From positions 1 to 64,000 of the forward strand of contig JBCCGG010000016.1 in assembly GCA_039029395.1 (NCBI GenBank): 64,000 bases of DNA, in the 5' to 3' direction. The notes beneath the pieces were generated by a model. The model was not told the DNA's origin and did no database searches. It was given only the letters and a program-made list of their open reading frames with translations. Shown piece after piece: positions 25,569-39,613 of this stretch. Origin of the DNA: JBCCGG01 sp039029395 (GTDB lineage: Bacteria; Pseudomonadota; Alphaproteobacteria; Kiloniellales; JAKSDN01). Both the position numbers and the translations under genes were made by a program. How positions within the stretch are numbered: the stretch's first letter is position 1; each line of letters starts with the position of its first letter.

Positions 25569-26459
25569 CTAGGAGGTCGCCAGACGCTCCTCGATCGCGG
25601 CATTACGGATCGACTTGCGCAGCTTCTCGAAGGCCCGCACCTCGATTTGGCGCACCCGCTCCCGGCTGATGCCGTACTCCTGGCTCAGCTCCTCGAGGGT
25701 GGTCGGGTTTTCCTTGAGGCGGCGCTCTTGGAGGATGTGACGCTCGCGCTCATTGAGCGTGTCGAGCGCCGCGGTCAGCAGGACCCGCCGCTTGCCGAGC
25801 TCCTCGCTCTCGGCCAGGCTGCTCTCCTGGTCTTCGGTTTCATCGACCAGCCAGTCCTGCCATTCGCCCTCGCCATCGATCCGCAGGGGCGCGTTGAGCG
25901 AGTGGTCGGGCGCCGCCAGGCGGCGGTTCATCTGGACCACGTCGTCCTCGGGCACGTTCAGGGTTTCAGCGATTTTGGCCACGTTCTCGGGCGAAAGGTC
26001 GCCTTCCTCGATCGCCTTGAGCTGACCCTTCAGCTTGCGCAGGTTGAAGAACAGCTTTTTCTGCGCTGCCGTGGTGCCCATCTTGACCAGGGACCAGGAA
26101 TGCAGAATGTATTCCTGTATGGCGGCGCGAATCCACCACATGGCGTAGGTTGCCAGGCGGAATCCCCGGTCCGGATCGAATCGCTTGACCGCCTGCATCA
26201 TGCCGACGTTGCCCTCGGAGATCAGCTCGGAAAGCGGCAGGCCATAGCCCCGGTAACCCATGGCGATCTTGGCGACCAGGCGCAGATGGCTGGTGACCAG
26301 CTTGTGGGCCGCATCCACGTCGTCGTCCTCGCGCCAACGCTTGGCCAGCATGAACTCCTCGTCGTTCTCCAGCATGGGGAACTTGCGGATATCCTGCAGG
26401 TACCGGGACAGATTGCCCTCGGTCAAGGCGACTGGAACTTTACTCCGCGAGCTTGCCAT
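25569..26459 (-). CDS. rpoH: RNA polymerase heat-shock sigma factor RpoH (sigma-32)
   Basis: A 296-residue sigma-70-family factor. Region 2 contains the helix FRLATYAMWWIRAAIQEYIL, directly followed by SWSLVKMGTTAAQKKLFFNLR, whose QKKLFFNLR is the RpoH box that separates sigma-32 from other sigmas. Region 4 ends RERVRQIEVRAFEKLR. It directs transcription of chaperone and protease genes after heat stress. A plausible vegetative promoter lies at 26680-26707, giving a leader of about 200 nt. Confidence 0.97.
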   Translation of the reverse strand: MASSRSKVPVALTEGNLSRYLQDIRKFPMLENDEEFMLAKRWREDDDVDAAHKLVTSHLRLVAKIAMGYRGYGLPLSELISEGNVGMMQAVKRFDPDRGFRLATYAMWWIRAAIQEYILHSWSLVKMGTTAAQKKLFFNLRKLKGQLKAIEEGDLSPENVAKIAETLNVPEDDVVQMNRRLAAPDHSLNAPLRIDGEGEWQDWLVDETEDQESSLAESEELGKRRVLLTAALDTLNERERHILQERRLKENPTTLEELSQEYGISRERVRQIEVRAFEKLRKSIRNAAIEERLATS

Positions 26460-26680
26460 CGATCGAACACTCCGCTGTTGGAATCGCCCCCCTTTTTAGG
26501 GCAACTCTGGCTAACGCTCCCTAACGCGCCGGCCCTGCCTCGAGGCAAGCGCGGTCCTCCCTTGTTACACCGGGTACAAATGGTACGCCCGGTGGCCCCT
26601 GGCCATCCCCAGCGCTTGTTCCCCTGTGAAATTTTTAGCTGTGATTTGACACCTGCCCCATTTGGGAGCAGATTCGTATT

Positions 26681-27658
<978 letters not shown>

Positions 27659-27692
27659 GGCAGGCGCAGGTCTAAAGGCAATCCGAGGCTCC

Positions 27693-27998
27693 ATGCAAGG
27701 CTTGAAGATGTTGGTCATCGGGATGGGCGTCGCGATTTTCGTCGTGCTCGCCATCATCATCGTGACCGTGGCCCAGCGCGTTTCGGGCCCGAGCGAGTCT
27801 GATCAGGCCAGCTTCGGCGCGCTCGATGTGCCCTTGCCGGCCGGCTGTAGCCTGGCCGAGGCAAGCCTGAGCGGTGAGCGCCTGGTGCTGCGTTACAACG
27901 GACCCGGCCCCGCCGGCCAGGGCTGCCAGCAGGTCCTGATCGTCGATCTGGCGAGCGGCCAGGTGCTGGGCAGCGTCACCGCCAAGCCGGCGCCCTAA
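27693..27998 (+). CDS. Small single-pass membrane protein
   Basis: A 101-residue protein with one N-terminal hydrophobic helix (LVIGMGVAIFVVLAIIIVTVA) and a short periplasmic part with two cysteines (GCSLAEA, GCQQVL) and beta-like repeats ending LASGQVLGSV. Alphaproteobacteria often carry such DUF6476-like proteins next to rluD; that family match is from memory and moderate. The start at 27693 has GAGG six bases before it. It is divergent from rluD. Confidence 0.7.
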   Translation: MQGLKMLVIGMGVAIFVVLAIIIVTVAQRVSGPSESDQASFGALDVPLPAGCSLAEASLSGERLVLRYNGPGPAGQGCQQVLIVDLASGQVLGSVTAKPAP

Positions 27999-28015
27999 CA
28001 TCCAGAGAGCAGATC

Positions 28016-29059
28016 ATGACGAACTTCGCGTCGGATAACGTGATGGGCGCCAGCCCCGAGATCGTCGAGGCCATCGCCCGGGCCAACGACGGTCCGGCGA
28101 TGCCTTATGGCGCCGATGTTCACACCTTGGCGGTCGAGGCAAAGCTCAAGGAGATATTCGAGACCGATTGCCAGATGTTTCCGGTCGCGACCGGCACGGC
28201 GGCCAATTCCCTTGGTCTCAGCCTGCTGACGCCGCCCTACGGCGCGGTCTATTGCCATCGGGAAGCCCACATCAATGTCGACGAGTGCGGCGCGCCGGAG
28301 TTTTACAGCGGCGGCGCCAAGCTGGTCGTGCTCGACGGCACCAACGGGAAACTCGTGGCCGAGGAGTTGGAGCGCGCCATCGTCGGCGCCGGAGTCGAGC
28401 GCCATGTGCAACCCTCGGCGCTTAGCCTGACCCAGGCGAGCGAGGCCGGCACGGTCTATCAGCCCGCCGAGATCGCGGCCTTCGCCGAGGTTGGCCGGCG
28501 CCATGGGCTCGGTCTGCACATGGACGGCGCGCGCTTCGCCAATGCCTTGGTCTCGGTCGGCTGCAGTCCGGCCGAGCTGACCTGGAAGGCGGGCATCGAC
28601 GTGCTCTCCTTCGGCGCCACCAAGAACGGCGCCCTGGCGGCCGAGGCGGTGGTGGTGTTCAAGCCCGAGCTGGCCGACAGCGTCCTCTACCGGCGCCGGC
28701 GCGGTGGCCACACCTTCTCCAAGATGCGCTTTCTGTCGGCCCAGCTGGAAGCCTATTTGGCAGATGATCTGTGGCTCGCCAACGCGCGCCACGCCAATGC
28801 CATGGCCCAGCGTTTGGCCGACGGCCTGCTTGCCCTGCCAGGCGCGCGCTTGCGCTACCCGGTTGAGGCCAACGAGATCTTCGTGGTCTTGCCCGAGGCG
28901 GTCATCGCGGGATTGCTCGACAAGGGCTTCACCTTCTACCGCTGGGGCCCGGCGGAGAACTGCGAGGTGCGCCTGGTGACCGCCTTCAACACCCGTGAGG
29001 ACGACGTTGCCGATCTGCTCTCGGCGGCTCAAGACTTGGCGGCCGAGGCGCCGGCTTGA
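28016..29059 (+). CDS. ltaE: Low-specificity L-threonine aldolase
   Basis: A 347-residue PLP enzyme of the beta-eliminating lyase/threonine aldolase family that splits threonine or allo-threonine into glycine and acetaldehyde. It begins with FASDNVMGASPEI, has LHMDGARFANA with the PLP-binding Asp, and Lys203 in LSFGATKNGAL as the Schiff-base lysine. It follows the small membrane protein by 17 bp. The first two thirds are strongly conserved and its length is normal. Confidence 0.9.
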   Translation: MTNFASDNVMGASPEIVEAIARANDGPAMPYGADVHTLAVEAKLKEIFETDCQMFPVATGTAANSLGLSLLTPPYGAVYCHREAHINVDECGAPEFYSGGAKLVVLDGTNGKLVAEELERAIVGAGVERHVQPSALSLTQASEAGTVYQPAEIAAFAEVGRRHGLGLHMDGARFANALVSVGCSPAELTWKAGIDVLSFGATKNGALAAEAVVVFKPELADSVLYRRRRGGHTFSKMRFLSAQLEAYLADDLWLANARHANAMAQRLADGLLALPGARLRYPVEANEIFVVLPEAVIAGLLDKGFTFYRWGPAENCEVRLVTAFNTREDDVADLLSAAQDLAAEAPA

Positions 29060-29162
29060 GCAACCTCGAAGAGGTCTAGGCCCGCTCCGTTGCGGCGTGT
29101 TATGCTTTAGTACCTAACCTGCGGAAAACCGCCGATTGGCGGCGGGCTCTTGGGCGGGATGT

Positions 29163-30554
29163 ATGAGGGGCGCTGTGCCAGGTATGAGGGCGCTTCGTGC
29201 CACGGTAATGGTGAGCTGCCTTGGGGCGGTTACGGGTCTCTTTGGTCAGACTGCCGCAGCCCAAGAGGCCCGCTGCGACGATCTTGCCCGTCCGGCCTTC
29301 GAAGAGAGTCTCGCTTTCGGCGCCCAGAACGACGCCGTGGGATTCGATTGGGACCGAGCCGGCGCGAGCCTGCCATTCGACCTGGAGGCCGACGAGGTCG
29401 CCGAGATCAGCGGCAACGCACTTTTGCCCGATTGGAAGGTGCCTTGCGGCTACGGCCGGGAAGCCGGCCTGTTCAAACGCCAGGTCGAGCTCAGCTTTGG
29501 CACCGCGCAAGCCCGCCTACCGACCTTGGACGAAGTGATGGGTCAGGCCGGCGACCGGGATCCCTTGTCGGATGACGAGGACGACGCGCCGTGGCGCAGC
29601 TTCACCACCTTAGGCGCCGACTTCTCGGATGCCTCGGGGGCCCTTGGTGGCAAGTGGGAGGCGGCCTACGCCGGCGCCTTCGACCCGGAAAGCGGTGCCT
29701 TCGAGGGCTTTCTCGGCGGGCGCGGCCAGCTCGCCCTGTTCGATGGGCGCTTGACCGCGACCAGCGATTTGGCGCTTTCCCGTGACGACGAGGCGGCGGC
29801 GACCGCGAGCGCGTCCGTGACCCGCTTGGAGGTGGACGTAATCCGCGAGGGGCCATTTGAGCTGAGCGGCTTCGGCACCTACGGCGTGGTCGGTGCCGGC
29901 TTCGCGGACGATGACATCGACTATGAGGACGACCGGGAGATCACCCGCCTGGGCGCCGCGCTCGCCTGGGACCGTATCGACTTGACGCTCGAGCACGGGT
30001 TGTCGCGCGACAATCTGAGCGGTGCCGAGGACGAGACCCGGCGCTGGCGCATTTGGGAAGGCGAGCTGGGATACAGACCCGATGGCGACCACCCCCTATT
30101 GCCCCAGAGGGTTTTCCTAGACTTCGAACAGGCGCGCATGGCGGCCACCGGCGACGGCGCGGCCGAGGAGCTGGACCAGACCTTCGGCCTCAGCGTCAAG
30201 TGGGCGCTCGAATCCGGCAAGCTGCGTCTGCGCTTCGCCCAGTGGGATTACGCCTATGGAGAAGACGGCGCTTGGCAAGAACGCGAAACCGGGCGCGAGA
30301 TCAAGCTCGGCTATGCCCAGGATTGGCGGGACTGGGAGTTCGGTGCCGCCACCAGCTTGGCCATGACCGAGGAAGAGGACGACGGCGTGGCTGACGCGCG
30401 GCGCAGCTTCGGCTTTGATGCCGGGCTGGCTTGGGCACCCGGTCCCTTCGAGCGCTTAGCGTTCGAGACCGATTTCGATCTGGAGCAGCAGGGCCGTCGG
30501 GGACTGTCGCTCGACAGTTTGGAACTCGAGCTGAGTTACGAGCTGCGATTCTAG
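29163..30554 (+). CDS. Putative outer-membrane beta-barrel protein
   Basis: A 463-residue exported protein: signal peptide ending TAAAQEA, a mature N-terminal part with two cysteines, then many alternating Arg/Glu/Asp and hydrophobic beta strands (for example DRIDLTLEHGLSRDNL, KLRLRFAQWDYAYG) and a C-terminal strand ending in phenylalanine (LELSYELRF), the usual BAM recognition signal. No specific porin family is recognised. Start candidates are ATG at 29163 and 29184; the second gives a more typical signal peptide length. Confidence 0.72.
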   Translation: MRGAVPGMRALRATVMVSCLGAVTGLFGQTAAAQEARCDDLARPAFEESLAFGAQNDAVGFDWDRAGASLPFDLEADEVAEISGNALLPDWKVPCGYGREAGLFKRQVELSFGTAQARLPTLDEVMGQAGDRDPLSDDEDDAPWRSFTTLGADFSDASGALGGKWEAAYAGAFDPESGAFEGFLGGRGQLALFDGRLTATSDLALSRDDEAAATASASVTRLEVDVIREGPFELSGFGTYGVVGAGFADDDIDYEDDREITRLGAALAWDRIDLTLEHGLSRDNLSGAEDETRRWRIWEGELGYRPDGDHPLLPQRVFLDFEQARMAATGDGAAEELDQTFGLSVKWALESGKLRLRFAQWDYAYGEDGAWQERETGREIKLGYAQDWRDWEFGAATSLAMTEEEDDGVADARRSFGFDAGLAWAPGPFERLAFETDFDLEQQGRRGLSLDSLELELSYELRF

Positions 30555-30585
30555 CTTGCCGGACAAGCCTACCGGAGCGCCTGTG

Positions 30586-30786
30586 TCAGTGGAGCGTGAC
30601 GCCCGGCGGCCGTGCGGTGTCCAAGAGGTTCTCACAGGCGATGACAATGCGCTCCCAGGTCTCGAAGCCTTCTTGGTCGCCTTTGTCTCTGTGCTGGTCG
30701 GCCAAGGTCGTCGCCCAGATCGGTGCTTCGCGGCCATACTGCTCGATTAGCGTCTGCGCGGAGCGATAGATCTCCTGGTTGGTCAC
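30586..30786 (-). CDS. Small DUF6961-like protein
   Basis: A 66-residue acidic helical protein (TNQEIYRSAQTLIEQYG, DQHRDKGDQEGFETWERIVIACENL). The layout of two helices around a GDxEGxxxW turn resembles the small DUF6961 family; I hold that match loosely. The GTG start at 30786 has AAAGGA nine bases upstream. It is convergent with the outer-membrane protein gene. Function unknown. Confidence 0.6.
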   Translation of the reverse strand: MTNQEIYRSAQTLIEQYGREAPIWATTLADQHRDKGDQEGFETWERIVIACENLLDTARPPGVTLH

Positions 30787-30955
30787 GGGTCGAAGTCCTT
30801 TGTTGCTTCTTATTACGACCAAGACTAGCAGACGCAAGGGCCCCTGTTTAGTTATCAAGATTAGTAGTATTGTATGTAAAATTATTGTTTAAAGTAGATA
30901 TTTATTCTTCTTGGAGTCTCGCTAGACCACCGTCTTAGTTCAAGTTAGGAAAAGT

Positions 30956-31361
<406 letters not shown>

Positions 31362-31365
31362 GTGT

Positions 31366-31394
31366 TAGGTAGGCTTATGAGACGGGTGGGTCAA
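31366..31394 (-). promoter_or_regulatory. Candidate rnpB promoter inside the amidase 3' end
   Basis: Minus-strand TTGACC (31394-31389), 17-bp spacer, then TACCTA (31371-31366), seven or so bases before the rnpB 5' end. The -35 element is good and the -10 weak. It overlaps the last codons of the amidase gene, whose stop is at 31375. Confidence 0.45.
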
Positions 31395-32058
31395 GCAGAG
31401 CCGCGAGGCGAGCCGCGGACTCCGGGTCCGCCCGGCCGGTCACCGACCAGGGCCGGTAGTGGCGCTGGAAGGCGGCGATCACGGCGGACGGGTCGGTCTC
31501 TAGAAAACCGTAGCCGAAGCGCGCCAGGTCATGCTCAAGCGCATCCGGGTCGCCCCGGGTACCGATAAAGGCGGGCCAGAGGCCGATGCCGATAGCGGCC
31601 AGGCGGGCCCAGTCGAAACGCTCGCCAGGATCCAGCTTGCGTAAAGGCGCCACGTCGCTGTGGCCGAGCACCCGCGCTGGCGGGATCGGATGACGCGCTA
31701 GAATCTCCTTAGCGAGCGAGATCAGAGACGTCATCTGGGGCTCGGGAAAGTCCCGGTAGCCGAGCTCGTGGCCCGGGTTGACCAACTCGATGCCGATCGA
31801 CCGGCCGTTGACGTCACTGTCGCCGGACCAGCTTGCAACTCCGGCGTGCCAGGCCCGCCGATCCTCGGCGACCATCTGAGTGACCGCACCGGCCTCGTCG
31901 ATGATGTAGTGGGCGCTGACTTGTGCGGCGGGATCGACCAGGCGCTCCAGGGCGGCGTCTGCGCTCTCCATGCCGGTGTAGTGCAACAACAGGATATCGA
32001 CTGCCTGGCCGTCCGGACGGGCGTTGTGGTTGGGCGAAGGGCGCTGGCGAATCTCCAT
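31375..32058 (-). CDS. N-acetylmuramoyl-L-alanine amidase (AmpD-like)
   Basis: A 227-residue zinc amidase of the Amidase_2 fold. Ligands match AmpD: His26 in LLLHYTGM, His133 in LGHSDVAP and Asp143 in KLDPGERF. A C-terminal segment (GYGFLETDPSAVIAAFQRHYRP) looks like a short peptidoglycan-binding helical domain. I see no signal peptide, which suggests a cytoplasmic role in recycling anhydro-muropeptides. ATG at 32058 is preferred over a GTG at 32076. It follows the Rieske oxygenase gene on the same strand by about 20 bp. Confidence 0.9.
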   Translation of the reverse strand: MEIRQRPSPNHNARPDGQAVDILLLHYTGMESADAALERLVDPAAQVSAHYIIDEAGAVTQMVAEDRRAWHAGVASWSGDSDVNGRSIGIELVNPGHELGYRDFPEPQMTSLISLAKEILARHPIPPARVLGHSDVAPLRKLDPGERFDWARLAAIGIGLWPAFIGTRGDPDALEHDLARFGYGFLETDPSAVIAAFQRHYRPWSVTGRADPESAARLAALLDPPVS

Positions 32059-32079
32059 CGCGGCCAATGGTACCACGGA

Positions 32080-33147
32080 TCAGCTGCGCCAGCGCAGGGT
32101 CGTCGCCTTGAGCGGATTCTCGAAGGGCTTGCCCTCGGCCTCGGCGGCAAGCCAGGCGCGCTTCAGCTTGGCGTACCACTTGGCTTGGGTGTCGGCGTCG
32201 TCGATCAAGAGCAGGGCTGGGTCATGGGCGAGGCCCTCTTGCTGGCGCACCACGACCAGGCGGTCTTGGCTCAAGAAGGTCTTGGCCAGGTGCTTGATCA
32301 TCGGTCTGAAGGGCCCGAGCCAGCCTATGGTCCAATAGAGGCACTGATGGACCTCGGTGGTCTCGTCGTCGAGCGGGGTGATCGCGGTCAAGCTGACCAC
32401 CTGGTGGCGCTCACCCTCGACCAGCTCGAAGCGCAGGCCGGGCAGGGCATAGGTGATCTCGGTTGAGACGTTGCGCCCGAGCAGGCGGTAGGCCCGGTGC
32501 TCGGACGGCAGCTTGTGGCGCACCATGCGCCAGCCGAGCGGCGACGGCTCGAATTGTTTTTCCTTTGGGCGCAGCTTGCGGGCCTGACGCTTCCACCACC
32601 AAGAGACGTGAACGAAGGCGGCGTGAGTCGGGTCCATCAGGCCGAAGGCCGCGTGGTCCGTGTGGCAAGGGAAGGGCGAGGAGATCGACACCTGGGGCGC
32701 GCGTTCGCCCAAGCCCGGCGCCGCGGGCACCGGCGGCAGGCCGGCGGCCTCAAGCTCCGCCGCGCTACGCCGCCGGTCGGCCGGAACGTAGACCCAGATG
32801 TTGCCCTGAACTTCCTTGCAAGGATAACTGGCGACCTTGATGCGTCCATAGTCGAGCTTTTGTCCTGGCACCAGGGACGGGACAGCGGTGCAGCGCCCGT
32901 CGGTGCCGAAGCGCCAGCCGTGGTAGCTGCAGGCGACCTCCTGGCCGTCGAAGTCGCCGTAGGTCAGCGGGATGCCCCGGTGCGGGCAGATGTCGCGCAG
33001 CGCGAAGACCGCGCCATCGGACGCCCTGCCCAGCAGCAATCGCTCGCCGAGCAGCTGCTTGGCGGTCATCCGGCCCGGCCTAAGGGCCGATCCGGGCAAA
33101 GCCAGGTACCAAAAGTTCTTCAGTAAGGTGGTGCCGCCATCGAGCAT
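32080..33147 (-). CDS. Rieske [2Fe-2S] ring-hydroxylating oxygenase, alpha-subunit type
   Basis: A 355-residue non-haem iron oxygenase. The Rieske cluster ligands are Cys54-His56 (CPHRGIPL) and Cys73-His76 (CSYHGWRF). The mononuclear iron site is DxxHxxxxH with Asp172, His175 and His180 (MDPTHAAFVH). It resembles vanillate demethylase/VanA-like or sterol/lipid oxygenases, but no reductase partner is adjacent, so it must use a shared electron donor. The substrate is unknown. Confidence 0.88.
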   Translation of the reverse strand: MLDGGTTLLKNFWYLALPGSALRPGRMTAKQLLGERLLLGRASDGAVFALRDICPHRGIPLTYGDFDGQEVACSYHGWRFGTDGRCTAVPSLVPGQKLDYGRIKVASYPCKEVQGNIWVYVPADRRRSAAELEAAGLPPVPAAPGLGERAPQVSISSPFPCHTDHAAFGLMDPTHAAFVHVSWWWKRQARKLRPKEKQFEPSPLGWRMVRHKLPSEHRAYRLLGRNVSTEITYALPGLRFELVEGERHQVVSLTAITPLDDETTEVHQCLYWTIGWLGPFRPMIKHLAKTFLSQDRLVVVRQQEGLAHDPALLLIDDADTQAKWYAKLKRAWLAAEAEGKPFENPLKATTLRWRS

Positions 33148-33177
33148 GGCGCAGGCCCGAGCCTCGGACGGCCTGGT

Positions 33178-33390
33178 CTAGGAGAGGTGCTCGAGCATCT
33201 CGGCCAGCTTGCGCTCGGCGTTGCCGAGCTTCTTGTCGGCATAGCCGAGGGAATCGGTGACCGCCTTGACCTCGGCCTCGGCGTGGGCGCTGGTGTAAGC
33301 GTCGGTTGCCTCGGCGACGTAGCCGAGCGCTTCCCGGATCGCCTCGTGAGCCAGGCGCAGCTCCAGCGCCAAGTAGTCCATATCCGCCAT
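33178..33390 (-). CDS. Small helical protein of unknown function
   Basis: A 70-residue, highly charged, Ala/Glu-rich protein that should form one or two long helices, possibly a coiled coil (LALELRLAHEAIREAL, AEVKAVTDSLGYADKKLGNAERKLAEM). It lies 30 bp upstream of the Rieske oxygenase gene in the same direction. GGAGAC precedes the ATG. I recognise no family. Confidence 0.6.
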   Translation of the reverse strand: MADMDYLALELRLAHEAIREALGYVAEATDAYTSAHAEAEVKAVTDSLGYADKKLGNAERKLAEMLEHLS

Positions 33391-33545
33391 GGTCCGCCGT
33401 CTCCTTGAGAAATAGCCTTACGGTCGCTGGGGGCGCATAAAACCAGAAGGCGTAGGCCGGCTCAACGGCGAACTGCCGTCGCTTGCTCCGCGCGTGTCCG
33501 GCCGCCATTATAGCGGCCCGGCCCAAAAGATAAGGATGCCCGCCC

Positions 33546-34163
33546 ATGACCTGGGAGCTCTATCTCGCCTTCAGCTTCGCGACCGCCGTTCTGATCCTCA
33601 TGCCAGGCCCTGTGGTCAGCCTGGTGATCGCCAATGCGCTGACCCACGGCACCGGCAAGGGCTTGTGGACCGTGGCCGGCGCCCAGGCGGCGATCGCGAT
33701 CCAGATGGTGGTGGTGGCGCTGGGCCTGACCTCGCTGATGGCAGTCATGGCCGAGTGGTTCGAGGTCTTGCGCTGGATCGGTGTGATCTACCTGGTCTAC
33801 CTCGGCCTGCAGAAGTGGCTGGCCAAGCCGCTTTTGCCCGAGGAGCGGCCGAGCGGCACGGCGCGGCCGAGCGCGATCTTCCTGCAAGGCTTCGTGATCG
33901 CGCTCACCAACCCCAAATCGCTGTTCTTCTTCGCCGCCTTCTTCCCTCAGTTCATCAACCCGGGGTCGCCGGCCGGGCCCCAGCTGGCCTTGCTCTGCCC
34001 GACCTTCATCGTGATCGCCGGGATCTTCGATTCCAGCTATGCCTTGGTTGCCGGCCGCGCCCGGCGCTGGCTGAAAGACCGGCGCCATGTGCTGATCGGC
34101 GAGCGCATCACCGGGACTTTTCTGATCGGCGCAGGGGCCTGGCTGGCTTTGGCGCGGCGCTAG
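33546..34163 (+). CDS. LysE/RhtB-family exporter
   Basis: A 205-residue inner-membrane protein with five to six helices. MPGPVVSLVIANALTHGTGKG near the N-terminus is the LysE/RhtB signature (PGP motif), and FVIALTNPKSLFFFAAFFPQFI is the conserved central helix. Members export lysine, threonine, homoserine or related compounds. It is isolated: divergent from the helical protein and convergent with a secreted protein. Confidence 0.9.
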   Translation: MTWELYLAFSFATAVLILMPGPVVSLVIANALTHGTGKGLWTVAGAQAAIAIQMVVVALGLTSLMAVMAEWFEVLRWIGVIYLVYLGLQKWLAKPLLPEERPSGTARPSAIFLQGFVIALTNPKSLFFFAAFFPQFINPGSPAGPQLALLCPTFIVIAGIFDSSYALVAGRARRWLKDRRHVLIGERITGTFLIGAGAWLALARR

Positions 34164-34247
34164 TCGGCCTGTTCCAGGCGGCCCAACCGGCGCAGCGCGC
34201 GCCTTGGCCGGAATACGGTCGCAGTCTCCGGGACGATTCCCCGACGC

Positions 34248-34652
34248 TTACTTCTGCCGCTTCAACACCTCGCACGCGGCCAGCTGGCTGAACTGGGTCG
34301 CGCGCAGGTAACAGCCTTCGAAGGTGTCCGGATCGGTCAAGCGTCCTTCTACGAAACCGCCAGGCTCTGTCCACCAGACGCCGCCGTCGTCTGTGATCAC
34401 GCCGACGATCGGTTGGGTCCCTTTGGCCATGGTGATGGTGCCGCCAAAGCGCCTGTCTTCTTGCTGATTGATGACGACGGTGATGTCGACGGACGAAAAG
34501 GTGGCGTGTTTTCGAGCGCCCGGTGAAGACACGAAGATACCTTCGCCTTTGCCGACCCAGGTTCCTAGCATATTTGGATAGCTGTCCTGGGCGCGCGCGG
34601 CGCCACCGAGCAAAAGCGCCAGGCCAATAGCTAGTACGAATGCAACACGCAT
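34248..34652 (-). CDS. Secreted protein of unknown function
   Basis: A 134-residue protein with a strong signal peptide (FVLAIGLALLLGGAARAQD) and a beta-rich mature part beginning NMLGTWVGKGEG, a lipocalin-like start, then repeated Gly/Thr strands and a closing FEGCYLRATQFSQLAACEV with two cysteines that could form a disulfide. No family is recognised beyond a general small beta-barrel look. Confidence 0.72.
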   Translation of the reverse strand: MRVAFVLAIGLALLLGGAARAQDSYPNMLGTWVGKGEGIFVSSPGARKHATFSSVDITVVINQQEDRRFGGTITMAKGTQPIVGVITDDGGVWWTEPGGFVEGRLTDPDTFEGCYLRATQFSQLAACEVLKRQK

Positions 34653-34830
34653 CGAATGTCTCCCCCTGCGTTCTGTCCAACCGGTCCAGTCTAGAGGGAT
34701 CCACGGCTAAATCCCAGACCGCCATCCGGCCTGATAACGGAAAGGTGCAAAGCCGTCTTCCATCGGACCGTGGATGGCGCGCCTTACCTGGTGTACAAAG
34801 CTTCCAACGAAAACGATGGAAACGCGATTT

Positions 34831-35319
34831 ATGACCGGCAACGGCGACACTTCCTTTGACGGCGGCTGCACCTGTGGGACCGTGCGCTACCGCATGACCA
34901 CCAAACCGCTCTTCGTGCACTGCTGCCACTGCACCTGGTGCCAGCGGGAATCGGGCGCCGCCTTCGCGCTCAACGCCATGATCGAGGCCGACCGCGTGGA
35001 GCTGCTCCAGGGCGAAACCGAGGACGTGACGATCCCGTCCAACAGCGGCAAGGGCCAAAAGATAGTGCGCTGCCCGTCCTGCCGGATCGCGCTTTGGAGC
35101 AACTATGCCGGCGCCGGCGACAAGCTGCGCTTCCTGCGGGTCGGCACACTCGATGAGCCAGGCCGGGTACCGCCCGACATCCACATCTACACCTCCACCA
35201 AGCAGCCCTGGTTCGAGATCCCGGCCGGCGCGCCCGCCGAGAAAGCCTTCTACGACCGCAAGGCCTATTGGCCCGAGGAGAGCTTGGCGCGCTTGAACGC
35301 CGTGTTCGGCAAGAGCTAA
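34831..35319 (+). CDS. GFA-family zinc-binding protein
   Basis: A 162-residue protein of the glutathione-dependent formaldehyde-activating (GFA/CENP-V) fold. Zinc ligands: CTCGTVRY, HCCHCTWCQ and CPSC (three Cys-rich sites). GFA activity as such is not established for most members. ATG at 34831 or 34816 could start it; neither has a strong ribosome-binding site. Its stop codon overlaps that of the convergent MarR-like gene. Confidence 0.85.
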   Translation: MTGNGDTSFDGGCTCGTVRYRMTTKPLFVHCCHCTWCQRESGAAFALNAMIEADRVELLQGETEDVTIPSNSGKGQKIVRCPSCRIALWSNYAGAGDKLRFLRVGTLDEPGRVPPDIHIYTSTKQPWFEIPAGAPAEKAFYDRKAYWPEESLARLNAVFGKS

Positions 35320-35848
35320 AGGCTCGCCGCCGCGCGGGCCGCCTGGTCGTAGAGGCCGGAGAGCGCGCGCAGCAGGTCCGCGCTGTCGCCGATTTGACGG
35401 TGCAGCTCGTCCGGGGCCTCGCTGGCGAAGGCGCCCAGCGCTTTGACCAAGCAGTCCTCGCGCACCTGCCGGTAACGCTGACAGGTCTCTTGGCCGGCCG
35501 GGGTCAGGGTGAAAAAGGTCTCCTTGCCGGATTTCTCGCCCTTCACCAGCTCCAGGCGCTGCAGCTTCTTGAGCGCGTAGGACACCGTGTGGCTGTCCTC
35601 CACGTTGAGCACGAAGCAAATGTCGGCCAGCTTCTTGGGGCGCTCCCGGTGGCCGACCGAATGGAGCACCGTGACGTCGAGCGCGCCCAGCTCGGCCACG
35701 CCGGTCGCCGCCATGCAGCGCACGATCCAGCGGTTGAAGGCGTGGCTCGCGATCATCAGGCCGTATTCCAGCTCGCTCAGCTCGCTCGCCTGGTCCGAGA
35801 CCAGATGGGCCGAGGCGACGATGGCCCGGCCGCGCGATTTGACCTCGC

Positions 35849-35852
<4 letters not shown>
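35316..35852 (-). CDS. MarR-like winged-helix regulator coupled to 5-oxoprolinase gene
   Basis: A 178-residue winged-helix DNA-binding protein: GALDVTVLHSVGHRERPKKLADICFVLNVEDSHTV as helix-turn-helix (key elements LADICF and SHTVSYALKKL), then the wing LVKGEKSGKETFFTLTPAG. The start is GTG at 35852 inside GTGA with the stop of the upstream 5-oxoprolinase gene. Tight coupling to the enzyme suggests that it reports on the same substrate. The frame remains open upstream, but that part is antisense-like and not homologous. Confidence 0.82.
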
Positions 35853-39481
<3,629 letters not shown>

Positions 39482-39571
39482 CTCGCCCTTATGCTCGAAT
39501 TGGATACGAAAGCGATTTATAGATATTTTGTAGATAAAATGTCAATGAAGTATTTTAGTTCTTTCAGGCGC

Positions 39572-39613
39572 AAAAAAAATAGGAGCCCGGCTTGGGGGGA
39601 AAGCCGGGCTCCT
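39572..39613 (-). terminator. Strong intrinsic terminator on the minus strand, upstream of 5-oxoprolinase gene
   Basis: Minus-strand reading gives AGGAGCCCGGCTT (39613-39601), a loop TCCCCCC, AAGCCGGGCTCCT (39593-39581) and then ATTTTTTTTG: a perfect 13-bp GC-rich stem plus a U-tract. It lies about 100 bp before the 5-oxoprolinase start, so transcription arriving from the right on the minus strand would be stopped or attenuated here. Confidence 0.85.
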
